Positions 16,643 to 24,760 of a stretch of DNA of 64,000 bases are shown here, in pieces. The stretch covers positions 434,001 through 498,000 of the forward strand of contig NZ_JARJHL010000010.1 in the NCBI RefSeq assembly GCF_029309835.1, read 5' to 3'. Positions within the stretch are counted from its first letter, which is position 1, and every line of letters starts with the position of its first letter. The notes under the pieces were generated by a model. The model was given only the letters and a program-made list of their open reading frames with translations. It was not told the DNA's origin and made no database searches. Made by a program: the position numbers and the translations under genes. This DNA is from Paracoccus sp. DMF-8. GTDB taxonomy: Bacteria > Pseudomonadota > Alphaproteobacteria > Rhodobacterales > Rhodobacteraceae.

Positions 16643-16744
16643 AACCCGCCTGCGAATGTGTGGTGGCATTGTTGCAGGCGGGCTGCCCGAATGGTTCCAT
16701 GATCCGGCAGAAACTCAACCGGACTGTCATGGATTGGTTCCACG

Positions 16745-16787
16745 TCAAAAAGCAAAGCGGGCCGATCTGCACAAGACCCGGCCCGCT
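16745..16787 (-). terminator. Terminator of the leftward small-gene operon
   Basis: Read leftward, AGCGGGCC/GGCCCGCT arms (16756-16763 and 16780-16787) are followed by T-rich sequence (TTTGCTTTTT, 16745-16755). It lies 100 bases past the last leftward gene and before the stop of the converging SRAP gene. Confidence 0.6.
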
Positions 16788-16886
16788 GGCTCAGCATCAC
16801 AATCATCAGCGTCACTCGTTACCCCGCCAGTTTAGCAACTCCCGCGCGACGGGCATAGTTGGCGGTTTCGTCATAGGTAGTATTGC

Positions 16887-17129
16887 CTAGGGGTCAATCT
16901 CGATCCGCGCTTTCTTGACCCGGTAGCCGCGCCCAAACCAATATTGCACATGCTGACTGAACGCCTGCGCATCGCCGCCCTTAAAATGGTGCCGCCGCCA
17001 CGCTTCCGCTTCGGACGTTCCAAACATCGGCGGCCCCATATGTGACCAAATTTCGTCGCGGTGCTTTTCGTCCCATGGTGACAGCGGCGGGACGATGACA
17101 AACCCCTCGACGGTGATGCTGTCACCCAT
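16887..17129 (-). CDS. Small phage protein, last gene of leftward operon
   Basis: An 80-aa protein starting MGDSITVEGFVIVPPLSPWD; its ATG overlaps the stop of the preceding gene (TGATG). It contains SEAEAWRRHHFKGGDAQAFSQHVQYWFGRG, a Trp/His-rich helical part, and a basic C-terminus. No family recognised. Overlap with the operon and the terminator beyond support it as a real gene. Confidence 0.5.
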   Translation of the reverse strand: MGDSITVEGFVIVPPLSPWDEKHRDEIWSHMGPPMFGTSEAEAWRRHHFKGGDAQAFSQHVQYWFGRGYRVKKARIEIDP

Positions 17130-17566
17130 CACTCGCCCCTCTCGACCGCATCGGCCCGCGCGAGGATGGTCTCGACCCATTCGATAGCGTCCGCATAGGT
17201 CAGCGTCGGCTTGATCGCTATTTCATGGCGTAGGCGTTCCAGGACTTCGCGACCCAATGCAGCCCGTTCCCCCGCCCGGACGCGGTTCAGGGCTGCGGTG
17301 GCGTCTGGGTCAGTATTACCGATCGCAAACAATGCTGCATTCCAGCCGCGAGAATAATCATGGGAACTATTCAACCTAGGGCGCTTCGCCTTTATCGCCC
17401 CGACAAGCGTAGCCACCTTAGCCAGCGCCTCGTCACGCTCGCGGGTCAGGCGGGCGATTTCGGCGTCTTTGGCGTCAAGTTGCGCCTGCTGCTTTTTGCA
17501 AACAGCATTTTCGATGTCATACCAGCGTTTCCAGTGGGCCGCTCTCGTCGCGTCGTCAGTCATCAT
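17129..17566 (-). CDS. Phage coiled-coil hypothetical protein
   Basis: A 145-aa protein with a central coiled coil (about 22-62, KKQQAQLDAKDAEIARLTRE) flanked by helical segments. The start ATGATG overlaps the stop of the upstream gene. Small Ead/Ea22-like phage proteins have this plan, but I see no diagnostic motif. It is part of the leftward operon of early or accessory prophage genes. Confidence 0.5.
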   Translation of the reverse strand: MMTDDATRAAHWKRWYDIENAVCKKQQAQLDAKDAEIARLTRERDEALAKVATLVGAIKAKRPRLNSSHDYSRGWNAALFAIGNTDPDATAALNRVRAGERAALGREVLERLRHEIAIKPTLTYADAIEWVETILARADAVERGE

Positions 17567-17874
17567 TCTTCCCCTTTCAGCTTGCGGAGGGTGGCGCGGG
17601 CGATGTCTTGCGGCGATGGCAGGCGATAATCTGGACGATCCGCAATCTGCTCCAGCGCCTCCATCGCCTCACGCAGCTTGTCGTCGCGATGCGGGTGGGT
17701 CATCACGTCCCCGGCCTCTGTGGTCAGGGCGCTGCGGATGGCGTCGATACTGTCAGCAAGGTCTCTGGCGAACAGGCGTGCGACTGGCTGACCGTTTTCG
17801 GCCCAGTCTTTGCCCATCGCCTTGACCAGTTCCAGCACCTCCGCCCGGCTCACCAGATCGTTGTCGTGGGTCAT
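17563..17874 (-). CDS. Phage hypothetical protein
   Basis: A 103-aa soluble protein (MTHDNDLVSRAEVLELVKAM) with helical, acidic sequence and an ending of IARATLRKLKGEE. Similar short proteins with the phrase SRAEVLELV and an LREAMEALEQIA helix are frequent in phage accessory operons. Start and stop overlap neighbouring genes by four bases each, so translation is coupled along the operon. Function unknown. Confidence 0.5.
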   Translation of the reverse strand: MTHDNDLVSRAEVLELVKAMGKDWAENGQPVARLFARDLADSIDAIRSALTTEAGDVMTHPHRDDKLREAMEALEQIADRPDYRLPSPQDIARATLRKLKGEE

Positions 17875-18479
17875 TGGGATGCCCTCCTTGCTTCGACAGC
17901 CGCCCTGATGGCGCGTGACACCGCGCTGGCGTATTCGTCCAGCGTGGTTTCGGCGTCATGCACATTGTCCAGCGCGCCCCAGATAAAATCAGGGTCGGTA
18001 GCCTCGACGATAGAGTCACACAGGAGATCCGCATGGTGGCCGAGGGATTTCAGCGCGGTCTTCGCCTCTGCCAGTTGTGCGCACAGGGTGGCGGCTTCAT
18101 CGCTCGGCTGTGGGGCGGGGGTGGTTGCCACCGGATCAGCGTCCTGCGCCTCGGGGGCGCGGCAGAGGTCGGCGCGCTCATACGTCGCAGCGAAGATGTC
18201 AGGCTTGCATGGGTAAAGCTCACCTTTCACGCCACGGATGATCCAGTCATCCCACGCAACAATATGCTGTCCCTCAAGGGTTTTAGTCACCAGCCTATCA
18301 GGAAGTTCCGCATCCATATCTAAGCGATGCAGGGTGCCGTTTTGCCAAGCTTCATTGAGCCAAGCAGGCCAGTCAGAATTGTCCATGCGGCGCTCCTTGG
18401 TCATCTGGAACGCCTCGATGGTGACGGGCTTCTTGGTGAAGCGGTGCAGCTCCGGCGCGGTCGTGGTGTCGGCGGTCAT
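17871..18479 (-). CDS. Phage protein with KPVTIEAFQ module
   Basis: A 202-aa protein starting at ATG 18479, which overlaps the upstream stop. Residues about 12-110 carry a widespread phage accessory module: KKPVTIEAFQMT, then WPAWLNEAWQNGTL, then VAWDDWIIRGVKGELYPCKPDIFAATYE. A Pro/Ala linker follows, then a helical C-terminal domain (AATLCAQLAEAKTALKSLGH). The module is common in siphophage early regions, but no biochemical role is known to me. The C-terminal part looks like a separate domain fused to it. Confidence 0.6.
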   Translation of the reverse strand: MTADTTTAPELHRFTKKPVTIEAFQMTKERRMDNSDWPAWLNEAWQNGTLHRLDMDAELPDRLVTKTLEGQHIVAWDDWIIRGVKGELYPCKPDIFAATYERADLCRAPEAQDADPVATTPAPQPSDEAATLCAQLAEAKTALKSLGHHADLLCDSIVEATDPDFIWGALDNVHDAETTLDEYASAVSRAIRAAVEARRASQ

Positions 18480-18766
18480 GTCTTTTCTCCATGCGCCGCT
18501 GCCCATGCGCAAAGCGCCGCACCGATCACGGCGGCGTCATGCGGGGACAGGTAAAGCCAGAAATTTTCGTCGGGATTGTCCTTCGGCCCCTTGGTTTCGG
18601 GATCGTAGGTCTGCGGCAAATCCTTGCGCTGGTAGATCACTTGCAGGCTGTCATCGGCCTCAATGTCGATGGTCCAGCGCGCATCTACGTCCGGCGAATA
18701 GTAGGACAGGCTGAAATGCTGCGCACCACCGCCGTCCGCGAAAAACTTGCTCATTGCTTTCTTCAT
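18476..18766 (-). CDS. Phage hypothetical protein, 96 aa
   Basis: Starts MKKAMSKFFADGGGAQHFSL with AGGAG 7 bases upstream of the ATG at 18766. The protein is soluble and mixed alpha/beta. A central segment, ARWTIDIEADDSLQVIYQ, is followed by NFWLYLSPHDAAVIGAALCA. Its ATGA start overlaps the stop of a 32-codon frame upstream, and its own end overlaps the next gene. Function not recognised. Confidence 0.5.
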   Translation of the reverse strand: MKKAMSKFFADGGGAQHFSLSYYSPDVDARWTIDIEADDSLQVIYQRKDLPQTYDPETKGPKDNPDENFWLYLSPHDAAVIGAALCAWAAAHGEKT

Positions 18767-18861
18767 ACTCTCTCTCCTGCGGTGATGGGGAACGCAGGCG
18801 CATCACCTGGCGTCATGTGCTCGGTCGCAGGCCCGGCGTCTCGGGTGGGGGTGTCGGTCAT
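18763..18861 (-). CDS. 32-aa leader gene of the leftward operon
   Basis: A short frame (MTDTPTRDAGPATEHMTPGD ... ITAGERV) with a good AAGGAG eight bases before its ATG and an ATGA overlap with the following gene. These two signals make it a likely translated first gene or leader peptide of the operon. The sequence is Thr/Pro-rich, without a membrane segment. Function unknown. Confidence 0.45.
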   Translation of the reverse strand: MTDTPTRDAGPATEHMTPGDAPAFPITAGERV

Positions 18862-18991
18862 ACGAAGCGCTCCTTGGTTCGGAGAACTGCGAAGGACGGC
18901 AACAGGTGCGGCAAACGGCTATTCACGGCATCGTAAAAAGCGTTCATTTCACATAGTTGCAGGTGGTTAGCGGATAGTCCGTTTGTTCACA

Positions 18992-19030
18992 TCGAAGATG
19001 TCAGCGGTTCAAATCCGTTATCGCCCACCA
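18992..19030 (+). tRNA. 3' half of tRNA-Val: prophage attachment site remnant
   Basis: The sequence contains the 3' anticodon-stem side, variable region, a complete T arm (stem 19003-19007 and 19015-19019, loop TTCAAAT), the acceptor 3' strand ATCGCCC, discriminator A and encoded CCA (19028-19030). It matches the 3' part of alphaproteobacterial tRNA-Val. The matching acceptor 5' strand GGGCGAT is absent upstream; phage sequence replaces it. A terminator follows directly. This is what remains at one end when a phage integrates into the 3' end of a tRNA gene, so I take it as the prophage right boundary. Confidence 0.7.
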
Positions 19031-19039
19031 TGTTTTCAA

Positions 19040-19080
19040 AAGGCGCCAAGGCAGGCAAAACAGCCGCTTGGCGCCTTTTT
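19040..19080. terminator. Strong bidirectional terminator after the tRNA fragment
   Basis: An 11-bp perfect stem AAGGCGCCAAG/CTTGGCGCCTT (19040-19050 and 19067-19077) with T runs on both strands. It probably served the original tRNA-Val gene and also ends the leftward phosphatase operon. Confidence 0.8.
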
Positions 19081-19085
19081 CATGT

Positions 19086-19125
19086 GCCTTGGACATCGTC
19101 CCCCATTCCCGTGGATGTCCAAGGC
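19086..19125. repeat. 12-bp inverted repeat
   Basis: GCCTTGGACATC (19086-19097) and GATGTCCAAGGC (19114-19125) are perfectly complementary with a 16-base loop. There is no adjacent T run. It lies between the tRNA terminator and the phosphatase stop; role unknown. Confidence 0.6.
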
Positions 19126-19148
19126 GCCGGTCGCGCATTGTGACGGGT

Positions 19149-19733
19149 CTAGGACTGCAGCAGCGCCATCAGGCCGCCGCTGGCCAGAACGGCGCGTGCC
19201 AGTTCCAGCATCGGGGGCAGCGGATAGGTCGGTGAATTGCCGCGCGCCTCGCGGATGTGGCGGACCGCGCTGTCCAGCGTCGGAAAGTTCTGGTGCGCCC
19301 TCAGATGCAGATACAGCGCCAGCACGATGACAGAGCGTGACCGCCCGCCACGGCAGCTTACCAGCACATGCCCGGCGCGATGGGCGGGATAGGTCGGCTT
19401 GCCGGGGCTGGCCTGCGTCACCAGCCCCTCCAACGCCAGCACGGCGGCGGCGAGATGGGCGGGCCTATTGCCCGGGCCGTCGATCAGCCCGACCTTGGCG
19501 CGGCGCATATGCGTGCCGTCGGGCAGTTGCAGCGGCGCAACGTCGATGTTCAGCGACACATTCAGCGACGAGGTGATGCCTGCCGCCAGCAGGGCCGCGC
19601 CATCGCTGGCGCCGGCCAGATTGCCGACATGCAGGCGGCAGGTCCGGCCTTCGGGCAGGATCAGATCATGGACGGGAACCAGAATGGGGGTGTTGTTTTC
19701 GGCCCGTTCGCGGGCGGTTTCCTTGACCGGCAT
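19149..19733 (-). CDS. Dual-specificity/tyrosine phosphatase-like protein
   Basis: A 194-aa cysteine-dependent phosphatase-like protein. The P-loop VLVSCRGGRSRS gives the CX5R signature with Cys127 and Arg133. An upstream Asp (VGLIDGPGNRP, about residue 85) could be the general acid. There is no signal peptide, so it should act in the cytoplasm. It is the last gene of the operon with an MBL hydrolase and an ABC importer, 11 bases after the hydrolase stop. The substrate may be an imported phosphate ester or a protein; this is inferred from context only. Confidence 0.7.
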   Translation of the reverse strand: MPVKETARERAENNTPILVPVHDLILPEGRTCRLHVGNLAGASDGAALLAAGITSSLNVSLNIDVAPLQLPDGTHMRRAKVGLIDGPGNRPAHLAAAVLALEGLVTQASPGKPTYPAHRAGHVLVSCRGGRSRSVIVLALYLHLRAHQNFPTLDSAVRHIREARGNSPTYPLPPMLELARAVLASGGLMALLQS

Positions 19734-19744
19734 GGGTGTTTCCT

Positions 19745-20776
19745 TCAGGGGCAGGTGCGGTCGCTGTGCCAGATGGCGGCGAGGCTTCGGGTCAGGCCGG
19801 GTGCCGCGTCCAGCGCGCCGAATGCGGGGATCAGGTGTCTGGCGCCGGTGGTTTCGGCCAGCCAGATCTGGTCGCGGGCGCGGGGATGCACGTTCCGGGG
19901 CTGGCGGCTGCCGCGCCCGGCGGCGATCAGCGCCGCTGCCGTGCTGCCCGGCGCGACATGGCCGGTAAAGATGAAACGCCAGCTCTGCGGGGCGTCGATC
20001 AGCCGCGCCACCAGATCGCCCGGCCGCTCGGTATCGGCGGCGATGATCACGTCGCTGGCGCGTGCTTCGGCCGGGGTGGCGATGCAGCGCAGGCCGGGCA
20101 GGGCGCCCTGCATCTCGGCCCGGATCTGCGGGCACAGTACCGGCGTCAGGCCAAGGGCAGCCAGCCGCTGCGCCATATCCGCGCCGCGCCCCAGAATCGG
20201 CACCGGCAGCACGGTGCCCGGCGTGATCCGCGCGGCCAGTTCCAGCACCTGCGACACAAGCGTCTGGTCGCGGTCGCCATAGGACAGATCGGTGATCACC
20301 AGATCGGCGGGCGGCGGCAGGTCAAAGGGCAAAAGGCCGGATCTCCGGCTCCAGTCGCCCATGTAAAGCGCGCCGCCTTCGGGCTGCAGATGCAGCCAGA
20401 TGCCGCCTGCGGCGTGACCGTTGCGGCCGGTCGAGACCGGCAGGTCCAGCAGCGCCGCAGGCCCTTGCAGGGGCAGTTCGTGTTGGGCGTGGGGCGGCAG
20501 GTGCAGGTCCAGCAGCGGCAGGGCGTCAAAGGTGGCGCGGCTGGCAAAGACCGGCGGGCGGCCCAGATCCGGCCACAGGTCGATGGCGCCGACATGGTCG
20601 ATATGGGCATGGGACAGAAAGATCGCATCGACCCGGCCGATTCCGGTCAGGTCCGGCCGTTGTCCCGGCGTCGGACCTTCGCCCAGATCCAGCAGGATGC
20701 GCCGGCCGGCGATCTGCAGTAGAAAGGCCGCCGGGGATTTGCCGCCGAGCCCGCTGAAGGCGGTCAGAACTGCCAT
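19745..20776 (-). CDS. MBL-fold metallo-hydrolase
   Basis: A 343-aa metallo-beta-lactamase-fold enzyme. The metal motif is LSHAHIDHVGA (His56, His58, Asp60, His61). A further metal-ligand candidate is Asp141 in YMGDWS, and FTGHVAPGS lies near residue 271. N-terminal LTAFSGLGGKSPAAFLLQIA is the usual first strand pair. It overlaps the permease gene by 13 bases and precedes the phosphatase gene, so the three should be coexpressed. A link to phosphate-ester or phosphonate breakdown (compare PhnP, also MBL-fold) is possible but unproven. Confidence 0.75.
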   Translation of the reverse strand: MAVLTAFSGLGGKSPAAFLLQIAGRRILLDLGEGPTPGQRPDLTGIGRVDAIFLSHAHIDHVGAIDLWPDLGRPPVFASRATFDALPLLDLHLPPHAQHELPLQGPAALLDLPVSTGRNGHAAGGIWLHLQPEGGALYMGDWSRRSGLLPFDLPPPADLVITDLSYGDRDQTLVSQVLELAARITPGTVLPVPILGRGADMAQRLAALGLTPVLCPQIRAEMQGALPGLRCIATPAEARASDVIIAADTERPGDLVARLIDAPQSWRFIFTGHVAPGSTAAALIAAGRGSRQPRNVHPRARDQIWLAETTGARHLIPAFGALDAAPGLTRSLAAIWHSDRTCP

Positions 20777-22491
20777 GGCAGCACGCCTTTCGGCAGGAAC
20801 CGCGACAGCGCCACCGACAGCAGCATCAGCAGCAGAATGCCGAAGATCATCAGGCAGCCGACGGCGGCGGCAAGGGTCGATGCCCCGCCTTCCTCCAGAA
20901 AGATGATCATCGGTCCGATGGTGCGCGTGCCCGAGGAGATCAGCAGGATCGAAGTCTGGATTTCGTTGATCGCGGTCATGAAGACGATGACGCCGGCGGC
21001 GATGGCCGTGGGGGCGATCAGCGGCCAGATCACATCGCGCATCCGCCGCAGGAATCCCGCGCCTGCGACCTGCGCGGCTTCTTCCAGCGTGCGGTCGATC
21101 TGGGCATAGCCCGACAGCACCGGGCGCAGCGCCAGCGCAAGGAAACCCGCGACATAGGCCGCAAGGATGATCCAGGGCGTGCCGTAAAGCGAGACACCGA
21201 TCCCCGGCAGGGGCCGCAGGAACAGCAGGATCATCGCGACGCCCAGGGTGATGCCGGGCAGGGTATAGGCGGCCTCGGATCCGAAATGCAGCAGCCGCAC
21301 CAGCGGGCCGCGCCGCCATGTCAGGAAATAGCCCAGAAAGACCGAGGCGAGCATCAGAAAGCCCACCGTGACCAGCGTCAGCCACAGTGAGGTCAGAAAG
21401 GCATCGCGCAGCGAGACCTGCCGGAACAGCGCCGCGGCGTAGTTTTTCAGCGTGACCGTTTCCGCCGTCAGCGGCAGGCCATAGGCCGGAACCAGCGAGC
21501 TTTGCAGCAGCGCCGACAGCGGCAGCAGCAGCGAAAGCACAAGATAGCCCCAGAGCAGCGCCAGAATCACCGGGCCGCCGCGTCCCGGCGACAGCACGAG
21601 GGCGCGGCTGCCCAGATCGACGCGGGTGTCGTTGCGCTCGCCCGCGCGGGCGGCCAGCAGCACGCCTGCGACGGTCAGCGCGGTCAGCACCATGGACAGG
21701 GCGGCCATATTCGGCAGGGCGGATGGTCCCAACCCGTTGATCTGCTGGTAGATCTGGGTAATCAGCGTCGGCACGCGGGCGGGAATGCCCAGCATGGCCT
21801 GGATGCCGAAATTGCCGATGGCCGAAACGAAGGCAAGGCTGGCCGCCGCCACCATGCCGCCCCGCGCCAGCGGCAGGATCACCGTCAGCAGGACCCGGAC
21901 CGGACCGGCACCCGCCGCGCGTGCCGCCTCGGCCAGATCCAGCGGGATGCGGCGCAGGCTGGCCTGCATCGCCAGATAGACCAGCGGCGCGTTATAGATG
22001 CCCAGAAGCAGGATGATCCCGGCCTTGGAATACAGGGGATGGCGCGTGCCCGCCTCCATCGACAGGCCAAGCGCGCCCAGCACCGGGCTGGACGGCGAAA
22101 AGGCCTGAATCCATGCCATGGCGGTCACCTGCGGCGGGATCATCAGCGGCAGCACGAAGGCAAAGACCAGCGCCGATTTGCCGGGCAGGTCGGTCTGCAC
22201 CACGATCACCGCGAAAACCGTGCCGACCAGCAGCGACACCAGCGTCGAGGCCAGCGCGATCTGGATGGTGTTCCAGATCGCGGCCGTGGTTTGCGGGCGG
22301 GCGAACAGTCTGGCCAGCCGCTCGACCGCCAGCCCGCCGTCATCGAACAGCGCCGCCTGCGCCAGCCGCAGCATCGGCGCCACGGAAACCGACAGGATCA
22401 GCAGGGCCAGCAGCGCCAGAACGATGGTTTCGGCGGACAGCCGGAAAAGGGGCGCGCGCGGCGCCCCCTTGCTGTGCAGGGTCAGGGTCAT
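20764..22491 (-). CDS. ABC transporter permease (fused, Fe3+/phosphonate type)
   Basis: A 575-aa inner-membrane protein with about 12 predicted transmembrane helices, made of two BPD_transp_1 halves. This is the FbpB/SfuB plan, in which one polypeptide supplies both pore halves. The EAA-like loops are visible as PLDLAEAARAAGAGPVRVLL (about 177-197) and DRTLEEAAQVAGAGFLRRM in the second half. It follows the binding-protein gene by five bases. Substrate class (ferric iron, 2-aminoethylphosphonate or similar) cannot be decided from the permease alone. Confidence 0.8.
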   Translation of the reverse strand: MTLTLHSKGAPRAPLFRLSAETIVLALLALLILSVSVAPMLRLAQAALFDDGGLAVERLARLFARPQTTAAIWNTIQIALASTLVSLLVGTVFAVIVVQTDLPGKSALVFAFVLPLMIPPQVTAMAWIQAFSPSSPVLGALGLSMEAGTRHPLYSKAGIILLLGIYNAPLVYLAMQASLRRIPLDLAEAARAAGAGPVRVLLTVILPLARGGMVAAASLAFVSAIGNFGIQAMLGIPARVPTLITQIYQQINGLGPSALPNMAALSMVLTALTVAGVLLAARAGERNDTRVDLGSRALVLSPGRGGPVILALLWGYLVLSLLLPLSALLQSSLVPAYGLPLTAETVTLKNYAAALFRQVSLRDAFLTSLWLTLVTVGFLMLASVFLGYFLTWRRGPLVRLLHFGSEAAYTLPGITLGVAMILLFLRPLPGIGVSLYGTPWIILAAYVAGFLALALRPVLSGYAQIDRTLEEAAQVAGAGFLRRMRDVIWPLIAPTAIAAGVIVFMTAINEIQTSILLISSGTRTIGPMIIFLEEGGASTLAAAVGCLMIFGILLLMLLSVALSRFLPKGVLPWQF

Positions 22492-22496
22492 CCGGT

Positions 22497-23465
22497 TCAG
22501 CCGCCGAAGATCTCGGTGAATCTGGCGCGGGCATCGCCGTCCTCGGCCACGGCGCGGTCGGCATCCAGCGGCAGCAGCTTGATTTCGGACAGGGCGGGCA
22601 TGCCTTCGGGCGAGGCGACCTTGGGGTTCACCGGGATATAGCCCTGTTCGGCGGCCAGTTTCTGGCCATCCTCGGACAGCACGAAGGCGACGAAGGCCCT
22701 GGCCGCCTCGACCTGATCGGTATTGGCGAGGATCGCGGCGGGTTCGGTGAAAAAGGTCGCGCCTTCGGTCGGATAGATGAATTCAACCGGCGATCCGGCC
22801 TTTTGGGCGCGCAGCACATCGGCGTCGATGTTGACGCCATATTTGACCTGCCCCCCGGCCACGGCCTTCAGCACCGGGCCGTTGCCGCCTTCGGGGACCA
22901 CGCCCAGCTCGTTCAGGCGTTCGTAATAGGCCCAGCCCTGCGCCGGATCCTGCAGCAGGGAATGCATATGGACCAGCGCCGCGCCGGAATATAGCGGGCT
23001 GGGGGCGACGATCTGGCCCGCATTGGCGTCGCTGAACAGATCGGCCCAGCCCGTGACCGGCTCGGCGATCGTGGTGTTGTAGACGATCCCGGTCGAGGAA
23101 ATCTTGGTCCCGAAAAAGGTCTTGTCGGCGTCATAGGTCAGCGGGTCGATGCCATCCAGCGGCGCATCCGGCCATGCCATCAGCAGGCCCTGCTGTTTCA
23201 GCGTTCCCAAGTTGATGCTGTCGGCGACCAGCAGCACGTCGGCCTTGATGTCGCCGGCCTGCTGTTCGGCGGCAAGGATGTTCATCAGTTGAGAGGTGCC
23301 GTTGCGCATCCATTCCACGGTGATCTCGGGATGCTTGGCCATGAAGGCATCGGCGGTCTGCTGCGCGATTTCCGGCGATTGCGAGGTGTAAAGCGTCAGC
23401 GTCGTCTGCGCCGAGGCCGCGGCGGCGGACAGCGTCAGGACAAGGGCGGTGGCGGTCAGGCGCAT
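22497..23465 (-). CDS. ABC transporter periplasmic substrate-binding protein
   Basis: A 322-aa secreted protein with a signal peptide of about 19 residues (cut near AAASA/QTT). The mature protein follows the Fe3+/putrescine/AEP family pattern: LTLYTSQSPEIAQQTADAFM at the start, VLLVADSINLGTLKQQGLLM, GIVYNTTIAEPVTGWADLFS, and an EDGQKLAAEQGYIPVN ending. The tyrosine pair that clamps iron in FbpA (YY near residue 195) is not clearly present, so the ligand may not be iron. The start overlaps the ATPase stop. Confidence 0.8.
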   Translation of the reverse strand: MRLTATALVLTLSAAAASAQTTLTLYTSQSPEIAQQTADAFMAKHPEITVEWMRNGTSQLMNILAAEQQAGDIKADVLLVADSINLGTLKQQGLLMAWPDAPLDGIDPLTYDADKTFFGTKISSTGIVYNTTIAEPVTGWADLFSDANAGQIVAPSPLYSGAALVHMHSLLQDPAQGWAYYERLNELGVVPEGGNGPVLKAVAGGQVKYGVNIDADVLRAQKAGSPVEFIYPTEGATFFTEPAAILANTDQVEAARAFVAFVLSEDGQKLAAEQGYIPVNPKVASPEGMPALSEIKLLPLDADRAVAEDGDARARFTEIFGG

Positions 23466-24604
23466 TGGAATTGCTCCGTAAGATGCGGGGAGGGGAAAGA
23501 AGAGGGTGGCGCCCCGTGGGATCGGGAAGCATCGGCCAGCGGAATGGCCCAGAGATCGCGGAACGCCAGTTCAAGCAACGCGCCCGGTTCGGGCGGGGTG
23601 GCGGTGTCGGGCAGGGACATCGGCAGCTTCAATGTCGGGTCGGCCTCGGGGCGCAGCTCATAGGACCAGCTGCCGCCGCGATAGGTGCGGGCGATGACAC
23701 GCGCGGGAATGCCGGTTTCGTCCGGGGCGGCGATGTGGATATCGGCGGGATGGGTCGAGGCCATGGCAAGGCTCCGCGCCGTTTCCCCGGCATGGCAGCG
23801 CAGCCGCAGGCGCCTGCCCAGCAGGTCGGCCGTGGCGATTCCGTGGCCCAGAGGCCGCAGGTCGTCGACCGGCAGCACCAGCCCGCCGCCGATGAAACCC
23901 GCCACCGTGGCATCGGCGGGTTCGCGGTAAAGATCGCGGGGGCTGGCGCATTGCAGCAGCCGGCCCTTGTCCATCACGGCGATACGGTCGGCCAGCGCCA
24001 TCGCTTCGGACTGGTCATGCGTGATATAGACCAGCGTTGCGCCGCTTTCGCGGTGAAAGCGGTGGAATTCCTCCTCCATCGCGGCGCGCAGATGCACGTC
24101 CAGATTGGCCAGCGGCTCATCCAGCAGCACCAGATCCGATCCGGCGGCAAGGCAGCGCGCCAGCGCCACCCGCTGACGCTGCCCGCCCGACAGATCCGCC
24201 GGGCGGCGGGTTGCAAAGGGCGTCAGGTTGACCATGTCCAGCGCGCGGGCGACCCGCGTTTCGCGTTCGGTCCGGGGCAGGCGCGCGACCTTCAGCGCAT
24301 AGCCCACATTCTCGGCCACCGACATATGCGGCCACAGCGCATAGCTTTGAAACACGATGCCGATGCCGCGCGCTTCCGGCGGCACCATGACCTTGCCACC
24401 GGCCACCTGCCGGTCGCCCAGGGTGATCGTGCCTTCATCGGGTTTGTCAAAGCCCGCGATCAGCCGCAGCAGCGTGGTCTTGCCGCAGCCCGAGGGGCCA
24501 AGCACGGCCACGAATTCACCCGCCGCGATATCAAGGTCGATATTCGCCAGAACCCTGGTCTCGCCATAGCTCTTGCCGATGTTCGACAGCCGCAAACCCG
24601 TCAT
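23456..24604 (-). CDS. ABC transporter ATP-binding protein
   Basis: A 382-aa importer ATPase of the FbpC/PotA type. Walker A is GPSGCGKT (residues 36-43), and Q-loop VFQSYALWPHMSV, signature LSGGQRQRVA, Walker B LVLLDEPLANLD and switch His in YITHDQSEA are all present. The C-terminal 120 residues form an OB/TOBE-like regulatory domain. ATG 24604 (MTGLRLSNIGKSYGE) with AAGGGA upstream is preferred over two longer options. First gene of the five-gene leftward operon; about 150 bases upstream lies the stop of the XRE-cupin regulator. Confidence 0.85.
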   Translation of the reverse strand: MTGLRLSNIGKSYGETRVLANIDLDIAAGEFVAVLGPSGCGKTTLLRLIAGFDKPDEGTITLGDRQVAGGKVMVPPEARGIGIVFQSYALWPHMSVAENVGYALKVARLPRTERETRVARALDMVNLTPFATRRPADLSGGQRQRVALARCLAAGSDLVLLDEPLANLDVHLRAAMEEEFHRFHRESGATLVYITHDQSEAMALADRIAVMDKGRLLQCASPRDLYREPADATVAGFIGGGLVLPVDDLRPLGHGIATADLLGRRLRLRCHAGETARSLAMASTHPADIHIAAPDETGIPARVIARTYRGGSWSYELRPEADPTLKLPMSLPDTATPPEPGALLELAFRDLWAIPLADASRSHGAPPSSFPSPHLTEQFQCA

Positions 24605-24760
24605 GCCGCGCTGTCCCTTTCCTGTCATTCCGGCGCGACTGATGCAGCGGCGGCGTGACAGGCGCATGGCCGTTCTGTAAATTCTTTATGAACTCTGTGG
24701 CCGGGGTCTCGGGCCGGGTGTCCAAAGCTGCCCGGCCAGCGCGTTGAAAATCGCGTTTCG

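Noticed and set aside
16639..16890. Small plus-strand frame downstream of the SRAP gene
   Set aside because: It overlaps the leftward operon's terminator hairpin, has no ribosome binding site, and its sequence is not protein-like.
18961..19030. Complete tRNA gene ending at 19030
   Set aside because: The T arm and acceptor 3' strand are present, but no 5' acceptor strand GGGCGAT or D arm exists upstream; it is a 3' fragment.
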